DNA from: Diospyros lotus
Taxonomy: Eukaryota > Streptophyta > Magnoliopsida > Ericales > Ebenaceae
Assembly (NCBI RefSeq): GCF_014633365.1
Contig: NC_068349.1
Span: 31,448,753 to 31,512,752, forward strand
DNA: 64,000 nucleotides
Direction: 5' to 3'
Below are positions 25,618 to 37,131 of this stretch, piece by piece. Both the position numbers and the translations under genes were made by a program. How positions within the stretch are numbered: the stretch's first letter is position 1; each line of letters starts with the position of its first letter. The notes under the pieces were generated by a model that was not told where the DNA came from, did no database searches, and was given only the letters and a program-made list of their open reading frames with translations.

Positions 25618-26148
25618 TCAAGACACAATCCTTTCTAGTTTACTTCTAGAGTATTCAAATATTTCCCTATCTAGGGGTTTTGAGAATATATCCACCACTT
25701 GATAATTTGTGTCTTTAAATTCCAAATCTCCTTTTTGAGCATGATCCCTTATAGAATGATGTTTAATTTCAATGTGTTGAGCATGAAACACTAGATTTTT
25801 GGTTAGGGCTATAGCACTTGTATTATCACATTTGATTGGAATATTGTGAGTTTTTAAGCCAAACTCTTGATGTTCCATCCATAGGATTTGAGCAACTACA
25901 TATTCACCTTTAGTAAAAGAGAATGAAATGGCATTTTGCTTCTTTCTAAACCATGACACTAGGAAATTTCTTATAAATTTGCATGAGCCACTAGTGTTCT
26001 TTTTAGCTATTTTGCCTCCAAAATGGGATTTCTTAGGATTGGATTGAAATCTAACATATAGGCAAACACTAAACACAATATTAATCCTATTAGCTATAAA
26101 ATATAACAATGGTCCAATCATATTTCTATATAGGTCATTTTCCACCAT
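25618..26148 (-). pseudogene. Copia RNase H domain fragment
   Basis: A 176-codon frame containing the copia C-terminal pol signatures MIGPLLYF, SWFRKKQNAIS, a degenerate EAEY (GEYVVAQILWM), KCDNTSAIALTKN, HIEIKHHSIRDH and DIFSKPLD. These belong to the RNase H region at the end of copia polyproteins. Small deletions are visible against the family pattern. It is the most complete domain left in the element. Confidence 0.88.
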
Positions 26149-26338
26149 TTGGCCTTTCCCATATATGTTTAGTCTTGATGAACTACTTATTTGAGTGGCT
26201 ATTGATTTACTTTGAAGAATATTAAATTTCTTAAGAAGATGTATTTTTGCTTAGACATATAGATCCCTTCATCTTTTTTATATTATTCTCATCTTAAGTT
26301 CCCTTTGCATTTGATTGACAAATTGATTCCATAGGGAT

Positions 26339-26524
26339 TTATTTGAAGATGCTACACAAATCATTTGTAGATTCATAAGATGTCCTTGTTATGAGGTTTA
26401 GAAGCAATGTTATATCTATTTGACCTCTTTTAGATTCTTCCTCTAGACTAAACTTGCTAGGACTTTCATACCATGACTTAGAGGCTTGTTTTAAACAATA
26501 TAGTGCCTTGGTGAGTTTCAGCAT
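26339..26524 (-). pseudogene. Copia reverse transcriptase fragment
   Basis: LTKALYCLKQASKSWYE matches the copia RT block L-x-K-A-L-Y-G-L-K-Q-A-P-R-A-W-Y with Gly to Cys and Pro to Ser changes. The catalytic YVDD segment is not found in an open frame nearby, so RT is largely eroded. Confidence 0.8.
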
Positions 26525-27163
26525 ATGATTTGAGGATTCTTAAGATTGGGAGGTTGTTTCACATACACTTTCTCATTTATAACCACTTAAAGAGGCACTC
26601 TTGACATTCTTTTGATATAGATTGAAGGATTTGTGCCATGCAAATGTCAACAACATTCTTATGGCTTCTAGACTTGCTACTGGAGCATAGGGTTTATCAT
26701 GATCTTTCCATAGGAGGGGGGTAAATTTGGAAAATTAAAAATTTCCCCCTTTAAAGAAAAAAAAAACTTTTTCAAATGAAAGGATGTCACCGGTGAAGGC
26801 TATGACTTTGTTAAACCTTAAGACCTTGAAATGGCAAGATGAGGTATCAATCGTGTAAAGACAATCCCTTTTTGCAAGTGATAAACCTAGATTTGAAATG
26901 CAGAGAGTCATTTCTATACATATTTTTCATTTTGAAAATGATTGTTTTTTCTCTTCATAGACTATGTTTTATTTATTAAACATTTAAGCATATTAACATT
27001 TGATAGGTTTTGACTCCTTTTCTTTGAATAACTCATAGGGGTTTTCTTTAAGATATACTTTATGGAATCCCTATTTAAGATATACTAATGGCTTAGACCA
27101 AAGGATTTACATAACATAATTCTAGCCATTTCTTATAAATGTTTATTTTTCTTTTCAACTACC

Positions 27164-27708
27164 TCATTTTGTTAGCACTAGAAAAATTATGATCAATATT
27201 ATTTTTCTCACAATAGTGCTTGAATTGTTTATTTCAAAATCTCCACCATGGTCACTTCTAATTTTTGAAAATGCATATACCTTTGTCTTTTTGAACTCTT
27301 TCAGAAGATATTTTAAATGACCTAAATGTTTCACTTTTAGATGCAAGAGATATTATCCAATTGAACCTAGAATAATCATCTATAATGACAAGAGTATAAT
27401 ATTTTCCATCTAGATTTTGGATTCTCATAGGTCCAAAAAGATCTAAATGAGGTAAGGTTAGAGACCTAGCTAGATGTTGAAACTTCATTTGAAGAATTAA
27501 ATGATATTCTTATTTGATCACCTTTCATGCATGCCTCACAAATGTGATCTTTTTCATATTTTAGCTTAGACACTTCCTTAATAAGATTATGTTTGGATAA
27601 AACATTTATGCTTGCATGACTTAGTCCATTATGACATAGACAAATATTTTGAGAGATAGTTGATGCTAGGCATTTCTTTATACTAGATGAGGATAAGTCT
27701 ATACACAT
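27164..27708 (-). pseudogene. Copia GAG-pre-integrase and integrase core fragments
   Basis: Three overlapping frames. The first (27708-27466) has the pre-integrase zinc region: HNGLSHASINVLSKHNL then ICEACMKGDQIRISF. The second (27488-27258) gives LDLFGPMRIQNLDGKYYTLV and DDYSRFNWI, the first catalytic Asp region. The third (27346-27164) gives KIRSDHGGDFEN-like residues, the second Asp region. The frameshifts make it non-functional. Confidence 0.85.
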
Positions 27709-28095
27709 ATTCCATGATCTTTATTTTATTTGTTTTGAGACAAGATACTTCACATGATTTAGCATTAAAACATACTCTATGTCCCTTATCACACAATTGA
27801 CTCATTCTAATTATGTCATGCTTTAGATCATCTATCAAGACAACATTTTTTAGCACATATCAACAAATTTTATTCTCCTCCTTACTCAATGCATATATCC
27901 AAACACTATAACTCTCCCTTAATCAATAAAAATTTCCAACAAAAACGTAAAGGCATATTTATAATTCATTATCATCAAAACTCATAAGCATAGAGAGCTT
28001 AAGGATAGAAACATACCACCAAGATTTTATTTAATAAAATCTTACTCTTAGATGGCAAAATGGGGGGTTGAATCTCTTCTTCATCCCCTTTTCCT

Positions 28096-28746
28096 TCATG
28101 CTTGATTCATCCATAAATATTTCTCTTTGAAGTTCATTTGGATGTCAAGCAACCTGCAAGAATAACTATCACAAGTTGTTGGTGCCCAAACCACTTTGGG
28201 TTCAATAATCTTAGCATAGAGCTCCTCCTTTGAAACCCAAATTTGTTTAAACCTATGTGGATTGTTTCTTACAAACCCTTTGTATCTAAAATGATACCAA
28301 TAGCTAGGATGTGAATCAAAGGATTTTTGTTTGAAATTTGTTTTCGTTTTATCCTTATGCACATTCCTTTTAAAATGATAATTTTTAGGTTTCAAAACAT
28401 ACTTAGATCCTTGGGGTTTAGCATAAGAACTACTAGATATCTTAGTTCCTTTAGGAATCCATTTCATTTTTGGACCACTAGATGATTTCCTTTTAAAAGG
28501 GCAACAAGATGCAATGTGGCCTAACTTGCAACATTGAATGCATCTAATATCATGAGAGGTGTGAAAAGATGAGTTTTTGACATTTGCTCTTTGACTATGA
28601 AAGATTTGAACACCTTTGTCATGATCACAAGAATTTGAAATCTCTCTATTTAAAATAGGTTTCTCATTTAAAGCATCATTAGGAGATTTCAATTTTGTTT
28701 CTTTCAAATCATTTTCCAATGAAAGTTCTTTATTGGAAGCGAGCAA
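28096..28746 (-). pseudogene. Copia nucleocapsid (CCHC) region
   Basis: A 216-codon frame with CIQCCKLGHIASCCPF, i.e. C-x2-C-x4-H-x4-C, in a Lys/Ser-rich context, as in the nucleocapsid part of SIRE-type gag. It sits between the N-terminal gag fragments (28794-29369) and the pre-integrase region, as expected. Confidence 0.8.
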
Positions 28747-28793
28747 ATATTCGTTCTTTGATTTTAAAACTTCTAATTAATTTGACAATAAAT

Positions 28794-29369
28794 CTAATTG
28801 TTTTTGAAGAATTTTGTTTTCAAACATAGCTTTTCAAAGTTGACATGTAAATCATTAAAAGCATTCAACAACTCTTCATTTGAAAAATCATTCTCAATAT
28901 CATCACATTCATCAATATCATAAGTAGAAGTAGAGGTTACCTTTTCTTCTTGAGCTATGTAGCACATATTTGATGTTGAGTTTTCTTCCTTTTCTATTTG
29001 TTGACGATTCAAAAGATTTTCACTCTACACATTTTCATCATCATGCTCACCACATTTGTTAGAGAGATAGATTGAATCAAAAGTATTCAATATATCTTTA
29101 GCATTAGTGCACTTAGAAATTTTAACATAAACATTATCACTTAAGGCATGTTGTAAAATATGCATAGCTCTAATATTTAAAGAAAAATTCATTTTGTCAT
29201 GATCATCCCATTCTAACTTTGGTTTTGAAAGAAAACCATTTTTCACAATATTCCACAAATAGCAATCAATGGATGCCATGAAAACATAAATTCTTATTTT
29301 CCAATGTTCATAGTATGAGCTATCAAAATAAGGTGCCACATTTATAGGATAACCTTCCTTAAGAGCCAT
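28794..29369 (-). pseudogene. Copia gag N-terminal fragments
   Basis: The frame 29369-29025 starts about 40 bases from the PBS and contains FDSSYYEHWKIRIYVFM and IDCYLWNIVKNG, the UBN2-type gag motif F-D-G-x-N-Y-x-x-W-K-x-R-M. A stop separates it from 29012-28794, an acidic segment (DECDDIENDFSNEELLNAF) typical of the gag middle region of this lineage. Confidence 0.85.
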
Positions 29370-29410
29370 GGATCTCTCCTTAAGTTGTTAGACTTAAAAA
29401 CAAGGAGTTA

Positions 29411-29423
29411 GGCTCTGATACCA
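29411..29423 (-). other. tRNA-iMet primer-binding site of the copia element
   Basis: TGGTATCAGAGCC on the minus strand, complementary to the 3' end of plant initiator methionine tRNA, two bases from the end of the 5' LTR (29426). It fixes the transcription direction of the element. Confidence 0.92.
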
Positions 29424-30450
29424 ATTGTTAGGTTTGAATAACAATGGCACCAACACCAAGAGGGGGGTGAATTGGGTTGTTTTAAAAATTTGATTGAACT
29501 TGAAAATCCTTTTGATGAAAAATGAGATTTTAATTAGAACAAGTGAGGATTATTGAAATGCTTGAAATAATAAATGAAAGAAAGAGCACAAGTAAATAAG
29601 ATACACAACGATATATAGTCGTTCAGTTTAAACCAAGCCTAATCCACTACCTTAGCTCCTCACTAAGGATTTTTCAATCAATCCACTAAAAACCTCCTAT
29701 CTCTCCGAATAGGCCCTCTAGCAACAAACTAGAAAATTACAATCTCTTACTTAGACAAGCAAGTCTTCTAGCAATAAGCTAGGTATTTCAACCCCTTACT
29801 TCAATAAGCAAGTCCTCTAGCACAACAAGCTAGGAATCAAAATCCTCTTATAAGCAATGTAGGCCTTCTAGCAAAGCAAGCTAGGAAAAAAACAAAGAGA
29901 TACAAGATAAAAAGGGTCTGAGAAACAATATTCTCAGTTACAAATTCTCTCAAAAATAAAGACAAGGCTTGATAATGAATTTAACAAAATGAATACAAAG
30001 CCTTGGAGAGAAACTAAATATACCAATGAAGCACAATAATGAGTTTAGCACTTGGGAGCCTTGTAATGTAATCTCTTGGTTGATTTGAATAACCCATTTG
30101 ACTTGTATTTATAGTGTCTTGATAGCCCATTCACGAATCTTGTCGTTGGTAGTGGAAAAACCACTTTGGGTGAGTGAAAAAACTAGTCGTTAGGGGTTTC
30201 TGTGACACAAACGGTCGACAGATGCAAGGCACCGATTGACATATGAGTAAAAATTCAAAATTCGGTCGATAGATGAAGAAAACGGTCGACAAATGCAAAA
30301 CTTGCATTATGTCGGTCGACAGATGGTTATGGCTGGTTGACAGATAGATGTCATTTCAAAGACAATCCATAGCATGATTGTCATTGATGATACAATCCAT
30401 AGTATGTATACATTACAACATATTTATATTTCTTTAGTTTAAGTAAATGT

Positions 30451-30957
30451 CCACATTTTTTTTATTTATATTTTACCTTCCATTTACTTTAATATATAAA
30501 TGTAAATAAGAAAGTACCCCATATTTAGATTCAATAAAAATATCTAGAAAATCAAAATCCATAACAATTGAAAAGTAAAATTTTGTTTTTAGTATAAATT
30601 TGGGATTTAGCAATTTTACCACATTTTCTTTTATTTATATTTTACCTTCCATTTAATTTAATACATAAATGTAAATAAGAAAGTACCTCCTATTTGGATT
30701 CAATAAAAATATCTAGAAAATCAAAATCCATAACAATTGAAAAGTAGAATTTTGTTTTTAGTATAAATTCGAGATTTAGCAATTTTACCACATTTTCTTT
30801 TATTTATATTTTACCTTCCATTTACTTTAATATATAAATGTAAATAAGAAAGTACCCCCTATTTGGATTCAATAAAAATATCTAGAAAATCAAAATCCAT
30901 AACAATTGAAAAGTAGAATTTTGTTTTTAGTATAAATTCGAGATTTAGCAATTTTAT
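30451..30957 (+). repeat. 168/169-bp tandem repeat, three copies
   Basis: Units start with CCACATTTT at 30451, 30619 and 30788. All contain ATTTTACCTTCCATTTA, AAATAAGAAAGTACC, AAAATATCTAGAAAATCAAA and TTTTGTTTTTAGTATAAATT. Copies differ at only a few positions. The array is absent from the left LTR, which lost or never had this section. Confidence 0.92.
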
Positions 30958-31231
30958 AACCTCCAAAATACATACTTTCTATTTCTTGAAAAATTCATTA
31001 AAAATCATTTTAACACCAATGAATGTTAGCTATCGAAATACCGGGAAATAGTTTTTCAAAATGAAAATATTTTCAAAAGTATGTTCTAGTTGGTCTTTTG
31101 CCTTAGAACAATTTTGGCTTTATTTTGACCAATGATTTCAAGGCTAATTTTGAAAAGAAGATTCTTTTAAATCTTAAAACAGATTTTTTAAACAAATTCT
31201 TTTAAATCTTAAAACAGATTCTTTTTGTGCA

Positions 31232-32456
31232 GGTCACAAGGTATCTTGTTATTTGGTATGGATCCAGGAAGACTGATTTTTAAGGTGCCAGACCAGGATC
31301 AGGTGGCACTGGACTAAATTTGGAATCGTTGGGAGCGCGAGCTACTCCCCACCCTAGGTGGTAAGCAGCGTGATGGGGTGCACGTGGTAATTTTCAGAAG
31401 TTATGGGTCTAAATGTAATTTTCAAGAACTGTCGAGGGGTCACTTTAAAATTAATTTGGTGCACTTATATGTTGAAGATGGTGGCTAGCGCGGGTGGTTG
31501 CGCGCGCGAGGGAGGAAGGCCAGGTCGCGGGTTCGAGGCTGGCCTGGTGCGCACGTGCTGGAGGGAATCTTTGGCTGAATTTTCAGCCAAAACTTTGCCC
31601 AAAATGATGTTGTTTTGGGAAAGGCAGTGGGGTGTGCTGGGCTGCCACGCGACAGCTTCTGGTAGCCTCTCCTTTTCCTTTTTAAATGCCAATTTCAGCA
31701 AGCTTCGGTTGAAATTAAACAGTAAATAGAGAGGAGAAATTATAGAGAAGAAAATGGCACCGAGGCTGTGAAAGTGGGAGAAATTTGAGATTAAACTTGG
31801 TTTAATCAAAGATTAATCAGTCAGGTAAGTAGGAAAATATGTATTAATAATTTTGTACGGTTTAAATTTAAGTTTGGGTGCGATTTGGTTAAATTTGAGA
31901 GTTATATTATTTTGTACCGTGTATTAATTTGGTGGCGTGAGAGCGTAAAAAAGTGCGTAAATCTGCTAAATAGAGGCAAGCTCTTTACTTCCTTTGTGAG
32001 CTCCTTCCACTTTATGAATTTCACGCCTTTCCTTAATTCAATTCAATTTCGCGTATTAATTATACGAATTGAGGATTTTATTAATATGAATTAATTGAAA
32101 TTAAATATGAGACCCGTTGGGGTTTTATTTGTTGTGTGCCTACGGGATATTGTATCGCCCCTGTTTCTTTGGGAATGATGTCGGACCTGAACTGGGGCTA
32201 GGTTCTTAGTGGATTGGTGGGATTGGGTTGTGGTTATGGTTTCCCATGAGTGGGAGACTTAATAATTGGAGGCATGAGCTGTTGATTGGTGAGGTGACGT
32301 GTTGACCATTTTGTGACATGGGAGCGAACCGTTGACCGGGCCTGGGATGGTCGTTGACTAGTTGATCCTTAGTCACAGATTGTCGACCAGTGCTTGGTCA
32401 CTGTCGACCGGCTTTTCCATTATGTAACATATTGCATGGCATTGCAGTGCATGAGA
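31232..32456. mobile_element. 1225-bp insertion in the copia LTR, probably an LTR-derived fragment or solo LTR
   Basis: The copia LTR sequence stops at TTGTGCA (31225-31231) and resumes at TTGTGCA (32457-32463), so a 7-bp direct repeat flanks the insert. The left LTR shows the joined site. The insert is GC-richer at 31320-31660 (GCGCGCGCGAGGG), has a TATA-like TAAATAGAGGC at about 31967, and phrases like GGGTCTAAATGTAATTTTC that also occur in gypsy LTRs. It has no coding domain and no clear TG...CA ends, so the class is uncertain. Confidence 0.6.
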
Positions 32457-32819
32457 TTGTGCAAATCTCCATATGTATAAGAATGAAATTAATTTAGTTT
32501 TCATTTGAACAAAATAATACTTGATATTGAAATTAATATATGTTGAAAACCATAAACTTGACTCATGACTTAGAGATTAAGCCAACAAATGTTTTTCATC
32601 ATCAAAACTAATATACAAAAGTGAAACAACACTTTTGTCTTCATTGTGACCAATCGGTTGTGGCTTTTTATCTTTGTCGCGTCATGACTAGCCATAGCCT
32701 TTTGTCTCCTCCATGTTCCTTCTTCTTCTTTGGTTTGGTTGTTAGAATTTGGCTCACAATGAGCATAAAGATACTGGCAAGTTAAGTGGCCGATGGAGGC
32801 AAAGCTTCATGTTGTGTGT

Positions 32820-33679
32820 AGCCGATAGTCGAAGGAGAAGGATAACTGGTAGCCAAGGTTGTCGGTGATGAAGTTGTAGAGAAGAAGACTCGTCGTTCAT
32901 CTACATTACGATTATGAATAGAAGTAAGAAGAAAGGCCTGATGTTACTGCCGTCAATGAAATTTTGAGCAGACCCATAAGAGTGCCTAAGCGGCAACGAC
33001 GGTTATAAGGAAGAAGAAACCCTAGGTTGTTTTGAAGAAGATAGGTCTCTGACTCGATTTTAAAGGATGGGTTGGGTGAACCCAATCCATTGTCCTTGGA
33101 GTCTGGATCTAATTGGCTGCATTGGATACACACAGATTGTGATCAGGATTAACTTGACGAACTAAACCCAACCCATTCAAAAGAAAAAAAAAATGTTTCA
33201 ATATTTTAAGATTATTTTTTGTACTTGGTAATTATGGAAAAATGCATGTATTATTGTTATAGCTTGATAGTCACCAAAGTGGCTAACTAGAATGATTCAC
33301 ATGCATAAATAACAATTTATCCGTAGCATTAAAAATGCCTGCAAAGATATTACATGGATAAATTGTGTTTACTAATCATTAGACCTTTAGGGTTTACCAA
33401 AGGTATATCATTATTCATGATTAGTGGGCATAATTAAGGTGTCTTAGTATTTTAACGAAATACATTTGTGTATCCAAAAATATTAAATGTATTTAGTTAG
33501 AAATGTCTTATTCACCTAATAAGGTTAACATATGGAATTTATTTTTGATAATGTATAGTAGTGTCTACTTGAAGGAAAAATATTGTATGTTTTAATAGTT
33601 TAATATCTGAATCTATTTAGAAATTGATTATGAGCATTTATTATGTAATTATTACATTCTAGTCACAAGCATCATATGT
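32820..33679. other. Spacer between the copia complex and the next copia fragment
   Basis: No gene recognised. The first 350 bases continue the sequence that follows the 335-bp repeat, and may belong to an older transposon. From 33190 it is AT-rich and could include the decayed leader or LTR of the copia fragment that follows, but I can see no LTR end or PBS. Confidence 0.4.
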
Positions 33680-33709
33680 TACTTTGTTTAATGTTTGAAC
33701 TTCTTAGAA

Positions 33710-34733
33710 TGGAAAGAGCAAAGTCAATTTTCACTTGAGGGTTATGGATCTTGACTTGGCTCTATTAGAAAACAAACTCGGTACTCTTGCAGATACTAGC
33801 AATAAGAATGAGAGGTCATATTATGCAGCACGAGAACGAAGTAACAGGTTGAGTCTTATGTTTCTTAAATTAACCATTGCTATCAACATTAAGTCAACCA
33901 TTCCATAAATAGAAAATGCAAAAGAATACATGACGTTTGTGGAAGAACTTTTTCGTTTTGCTGACAGGTCACTAGCTAGTATTTTGATGGAAGAGCTCAC
34001 GACCATGAAGTTCAATGGGTTGTGAACTATGCAATAGCAAATTATTGAGATGACTAATATTGCAGCAAGATTGAAGTCCCTAGGGTTAATTGTAGAGGAT
34101 TCTTTTTTGGTGCAATTCATCTTGAACTCACTACATTCTAAATATAGACCATTTCAAATTAGCTACAACTTTATTAAGGATAAGTGACATGTGAATGAAT
34201 TGCCCAGTATGCTTGTTCAAGAGGAGAGAAGGTTAAAGAATCAAGAAAGTCACATTGTTAATCTCACCGGACAAGGCTAGGATAAGAATAAAAGGGAAAA
34301 GATCATCAGCTCAAGAAAAGAAAAGGGCCTACTAATGCTTCTTAGGTTGAAAGGAAAGAATGCAGAAATGATAGATGTCATTTCTACAAAAAGCTTGGAC
34401 ACTGTCAGAAAGATTGCTTGAAACACAAGGTGTGGTTAAAACAGAAAGGTAATTCAAACACCTTTGTATGTTTCGAATCAAATTTAAGTAAAGTTTCTTA
34501 TAATACTTGGTGGTTAGAATATGGTGTTGTGACTCATGTATCTAACATGATGCAAGAATTCATTATGATCCGAACCACAAATCCAACTAAAGATTTTCTA
34601 TTCATGGAAAATCATATGAAGGCTCAAATTGAAGGCATAGGGACTTACAGATTGGTCTTGGATACTGGTTATCACTTAGACCTATTAGAGACTCTATTAT
34701 CTTCAATTTCTAGGAACCTTATTTGTAACACCC
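33710..34733 (+). pseudogene. Copia gag, zinc knuckle and protease remnants
   Basis: Translation with a few in-frame stops shows a UBN2-type gag (FVEELFRFADRSLAS, QFILNSLHSKYRPF), then CHFYKKLGHCQKDC, a CCHC knuckle with its first Cys pair damaged, then WWLEYGVVTHVSN in place of the protease motif W-x-x-D-S-G-A-x-x-H-V. The catalytic D-S-G is mutated to E-Y-G. The end ISRNLI is cut by the solo LTR at 34734 and continues after 37131. Confidence 0.85.
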
Positions 34734-37131
34734 CGCCTCGCCGGGCGTGTCACTATAAGGGTATTTCTTGGAATCTTTATTTTTTTTTTTATAACATCAT
34801 CACGCACGGTGCTTCATGAACAACCTTCACATGCACATACAAGATTCCGAAAACCCCAGTCTTGCCCATTTAACTTAACAAGATCAATAATCTTAACAAC
34901 CAAACGAGACATATCATAACACAGCGGATATATTAACATCAAACACCGTGACTCTTACATAGTATTTCCATAACAAAATAAGTAATACAGATACCCAAAT
35001 GATAACAACGTTATTATACAACTATTCATACACAAGCTGAAATACATACTAAAACCCCAAAAAGTTACAACGACTATCAATCTATGCACCATTGACCTTC
35101 TACCAGCCATGTCCTTGCCCTCGCAGCAGTCCCTAGCTGGAACATTGAACGTTCCAGGGGCATAACCCAGGTTAGATGACAAAACATCTAAGTGATGGCA
35201 TGAACAAACATACGAGCATGGCATACACAGACAAAACAACATTACGTAAACACGTCTATCTTGAGAAATCTCCCTGACATACTCAACCTCTTGTGGAAAA
35301 TCCATTCCACACACCGTTGGGGTTGACCTTGCCGCGACATACTTAATCTCTCGAGTGCCCTACCGTGTCACTCGTTCACCAAGATTAACCTTGTCCCATT
35401 CTCAAGAAGACCTCATCTCGTCCCATATGGACCCAACAACGACACGAAAAATAATACCTTGATGATATAAAAATCACACGCCATGCACCAACTCTTTTGC
35501 AAGTAAAACAGTTGATGCAATATACCACATGATCAATATGCAAATGATGCCATATATACATGAATAAAACGTATAAGCATAGCATCCCGAGTTTTGGTCT
35601 CGAGTGTTCTATTGTGTCACTCGTTCACCTGAACTCACTATACTTACACTAAGACATATCCAAAATAAGAGTAAAACTAGAGTCAGACCACTCACCTCGA
35701 ACGTGTTCGGATCACCTCGATCCTCGTGCACTACCTTGATTTGTGTGCCAAATCACAAACCTTTGAACTCACACTCAACCTCGAGCCACAACACCTCCTA
35801 AACACCATATTTAATTAAGGAAACATTAAAATTCATTTTCCTTAATGTTTTCATAATTTCCTCTATTTTCTCCCATTTTTCACCTTGATAATTCAAAAAT
35901 AATTATCTCCTCATATATTTTACAAAATATTTCAACACAATAATTCATAAAATAATTAAAGAAAAATACTGGAAGAAAAATACCAGAATATCCCTATCAC
36001 ATGCGCCCTGCGCGTGAAGAATGGTGCGTGCAGCCACACGCCGATCGTCTTCACCAAATTTTCGACATCAGCGACTACTTCGATCCCAGATCTGAGCATA
36101 CCCTCTTGAAGCCCTCTCAATGTCGATCCGAGTGGTACCAGTTTCAGGCTGAAAGGCCACCGAAAAACGGCCCAAACGGTAGGTTGCACGTCCGACAAAA
36201 TGGACCGCTTCGGATTTGTTGGCGAGCTTCAAACAGCCTCTAAACCTTGATGAAAATCCTCCAAATGCTCCAGAACTCTTCTACTCAATGCAAGGAGCAA
36301 AAGCCCTTTAACCACTCCCTTCAATTCACTCCCAATCGTGAGCAATTTGAATGTGAAGTTTCGGCCAAAACCTAGGTATTTATAGACGATTTCCAGCCGT
36401 TTTTCATCCAATCAGAGGCCAAGGCTTGGCCCTCAAGCATCCCTCGGCCGTATGCGACCTTCCCCAGGTCTGCCTCGACCGTCCCATCGCTGGAAATAGC
36501 CCCCATGTGTGACGGATTGCGGCGGCCATTTTTTTGTTGTTGCGTTCACATTGTGCAATTTTCATAATTTGCACTTCAGCCCCCTAGATTCGTCAATTGA
36601 CATTTCTGGCCTTTTCCTTGAGCCCCCGAACTATCCAAATACACCACTAAGCCCCATAAGTCTTGTACTCTTCATTTGGTCCTTGAAACTTCAAAAAAAT
36701 TACTGTTTTGACCTCCCTCGGGTAAATTTAGAAAATTGTACTTAGGCCTAGCTAGTCAAATTGACCTTAAATTCATTTGATTCAACCCAAAATCGCTTAA
36801 GGGTTGTTCTACACATTAAATAATAGTCCTTGATGCGCTCTATTGACCTTTTGGATGTCTCCTACGTCGATTTGGTTTTCTCAGCCCGGTCGATAGCTGT
36901 ACCGAAATCTATTCTCGATCTAATTTCTTTCATCACTAAAAATCATAATTTAAATCACTCGTCGATACTATACCATTTTTCTTAATCGTCTAGGGTTCGG
37001 AGTACTCCCTCCGACTAATTCGATCATCCAAAGCTGCGTTAGTGCGTCCTATAGCCTTATTCTTTCGATAATTCCTATTGTACCCTTTATTAAATACTAT
37101 TTATACCCTTACTATTTTTTTGGGTATTACA
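34734..37131 (-). mobile_element. Solo LTR family A, copy 2, inverted (TSD TTATT)
   Basis: Plus-strand start TGTAACACCCCGCCTCGCC and end TTTGGGTATTACA. Flanked by TTATT at 34729-34733 and 37132-37136. Its reverse complement aligns along its length with 17042-19480, including the GGACGGGGTGTTACA-like end, the TATA-like block near 36375 and the CTCGAGAGATTAAGTATGTCGC-like block near 35345. Removing it rejoins the copia reading at ISRNLI/SV, an independent proof of the boundary. Confidence 0.93.

Larger units (their letters stand above)
14947..32631 (-). mobile_element. SIRE/Maximus-like Ty1/copia retrotransposon with nested insertions
   Basis: Both ends are defined: plus-strand TGTTAGGTTTGAATAACAATGG at 14947 and GTGAAACAACA ending at 32631, flanked by the 5-bp duplication CTTTT (14942-14946 and 32632-32636). 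On the minus strand the PBS (TGGTATCAGAGCC, 29423 to 29411) follows the 5' LTR (29426-32631), and a purine tract AAAAATGGGGAGAT (24501 to 24488) precedes the 3' LTR (14947-24487). The internal region 24488-29425 encodes gag, GAG-pre-integrase, integrase, RT and RNase H in that order, the copia arrangement. The PPT with adjoining TTTTGTCATCATC is typical of the SIRE group. All frames are broken. Both LTRs carry later insertions, and the left LTR lacks about 1.1 kb present in the right. Confidence 0.9.
29426..32631 (-). repeat. 5' LTR (right copy) of the copia element, with tandem repeats and a nested insertion
   Basis: Starts TGTTAGGTTTG and ends GTGAAACAACA on the plus strand. It contains short phrases repeated many times (GCAAGTCCTCTAGCAACAAG-like, 29650-29890), a cluster of GGTCGACAGATG-like motifs (30220-30350), three copies of a 168-bp unit (30451-30957) and a 1225-bp insertion (31232-32456). 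Net length without the insertion is about 1.97 kb. Confidence 0.88.
14466..32820 (+). repeat. 335-bp tandem duplication, second unit split by the copia element
   Basis: Unit 1 (14466-14800) and unit 2 (14801-14946, resuming at 32637 to about 32820) share AATCGAGGC, ATCACTCACCG, GGATGGTGGGGGTGAACTGTA, ACTAACGGTTAAGGG, CTTCATTGTGACCAAT, GAGCATAAAGATACTGGCAA and GTGGCCGATGGAGGCAAAGC. GTGGCCGATGG lies 295 bases from AATCGAGGC in both units once the inserted element and one copy of its target duplication are removed. The nature of the duplicated sequence is unknown and it is not open. Confidence 0.88.

Noticed and set aside
30220..30350. Regularly recurring GTCGACAGATG-like motifs considered as a CRISPR-like or satellite array
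   Set aside because: Spacing is irregular, copies are degenerate, and the context is a plant LTR. It is not a CRISPR array.
31403..31809. Overlapping frames on both strands (108 and 114 codons) in a GC-rich patch
   Set aside because: They lie inside the 1.2-kb insertion in an LTR, have no domain, and coincide with a GCGCGC-rich promoter-like section.
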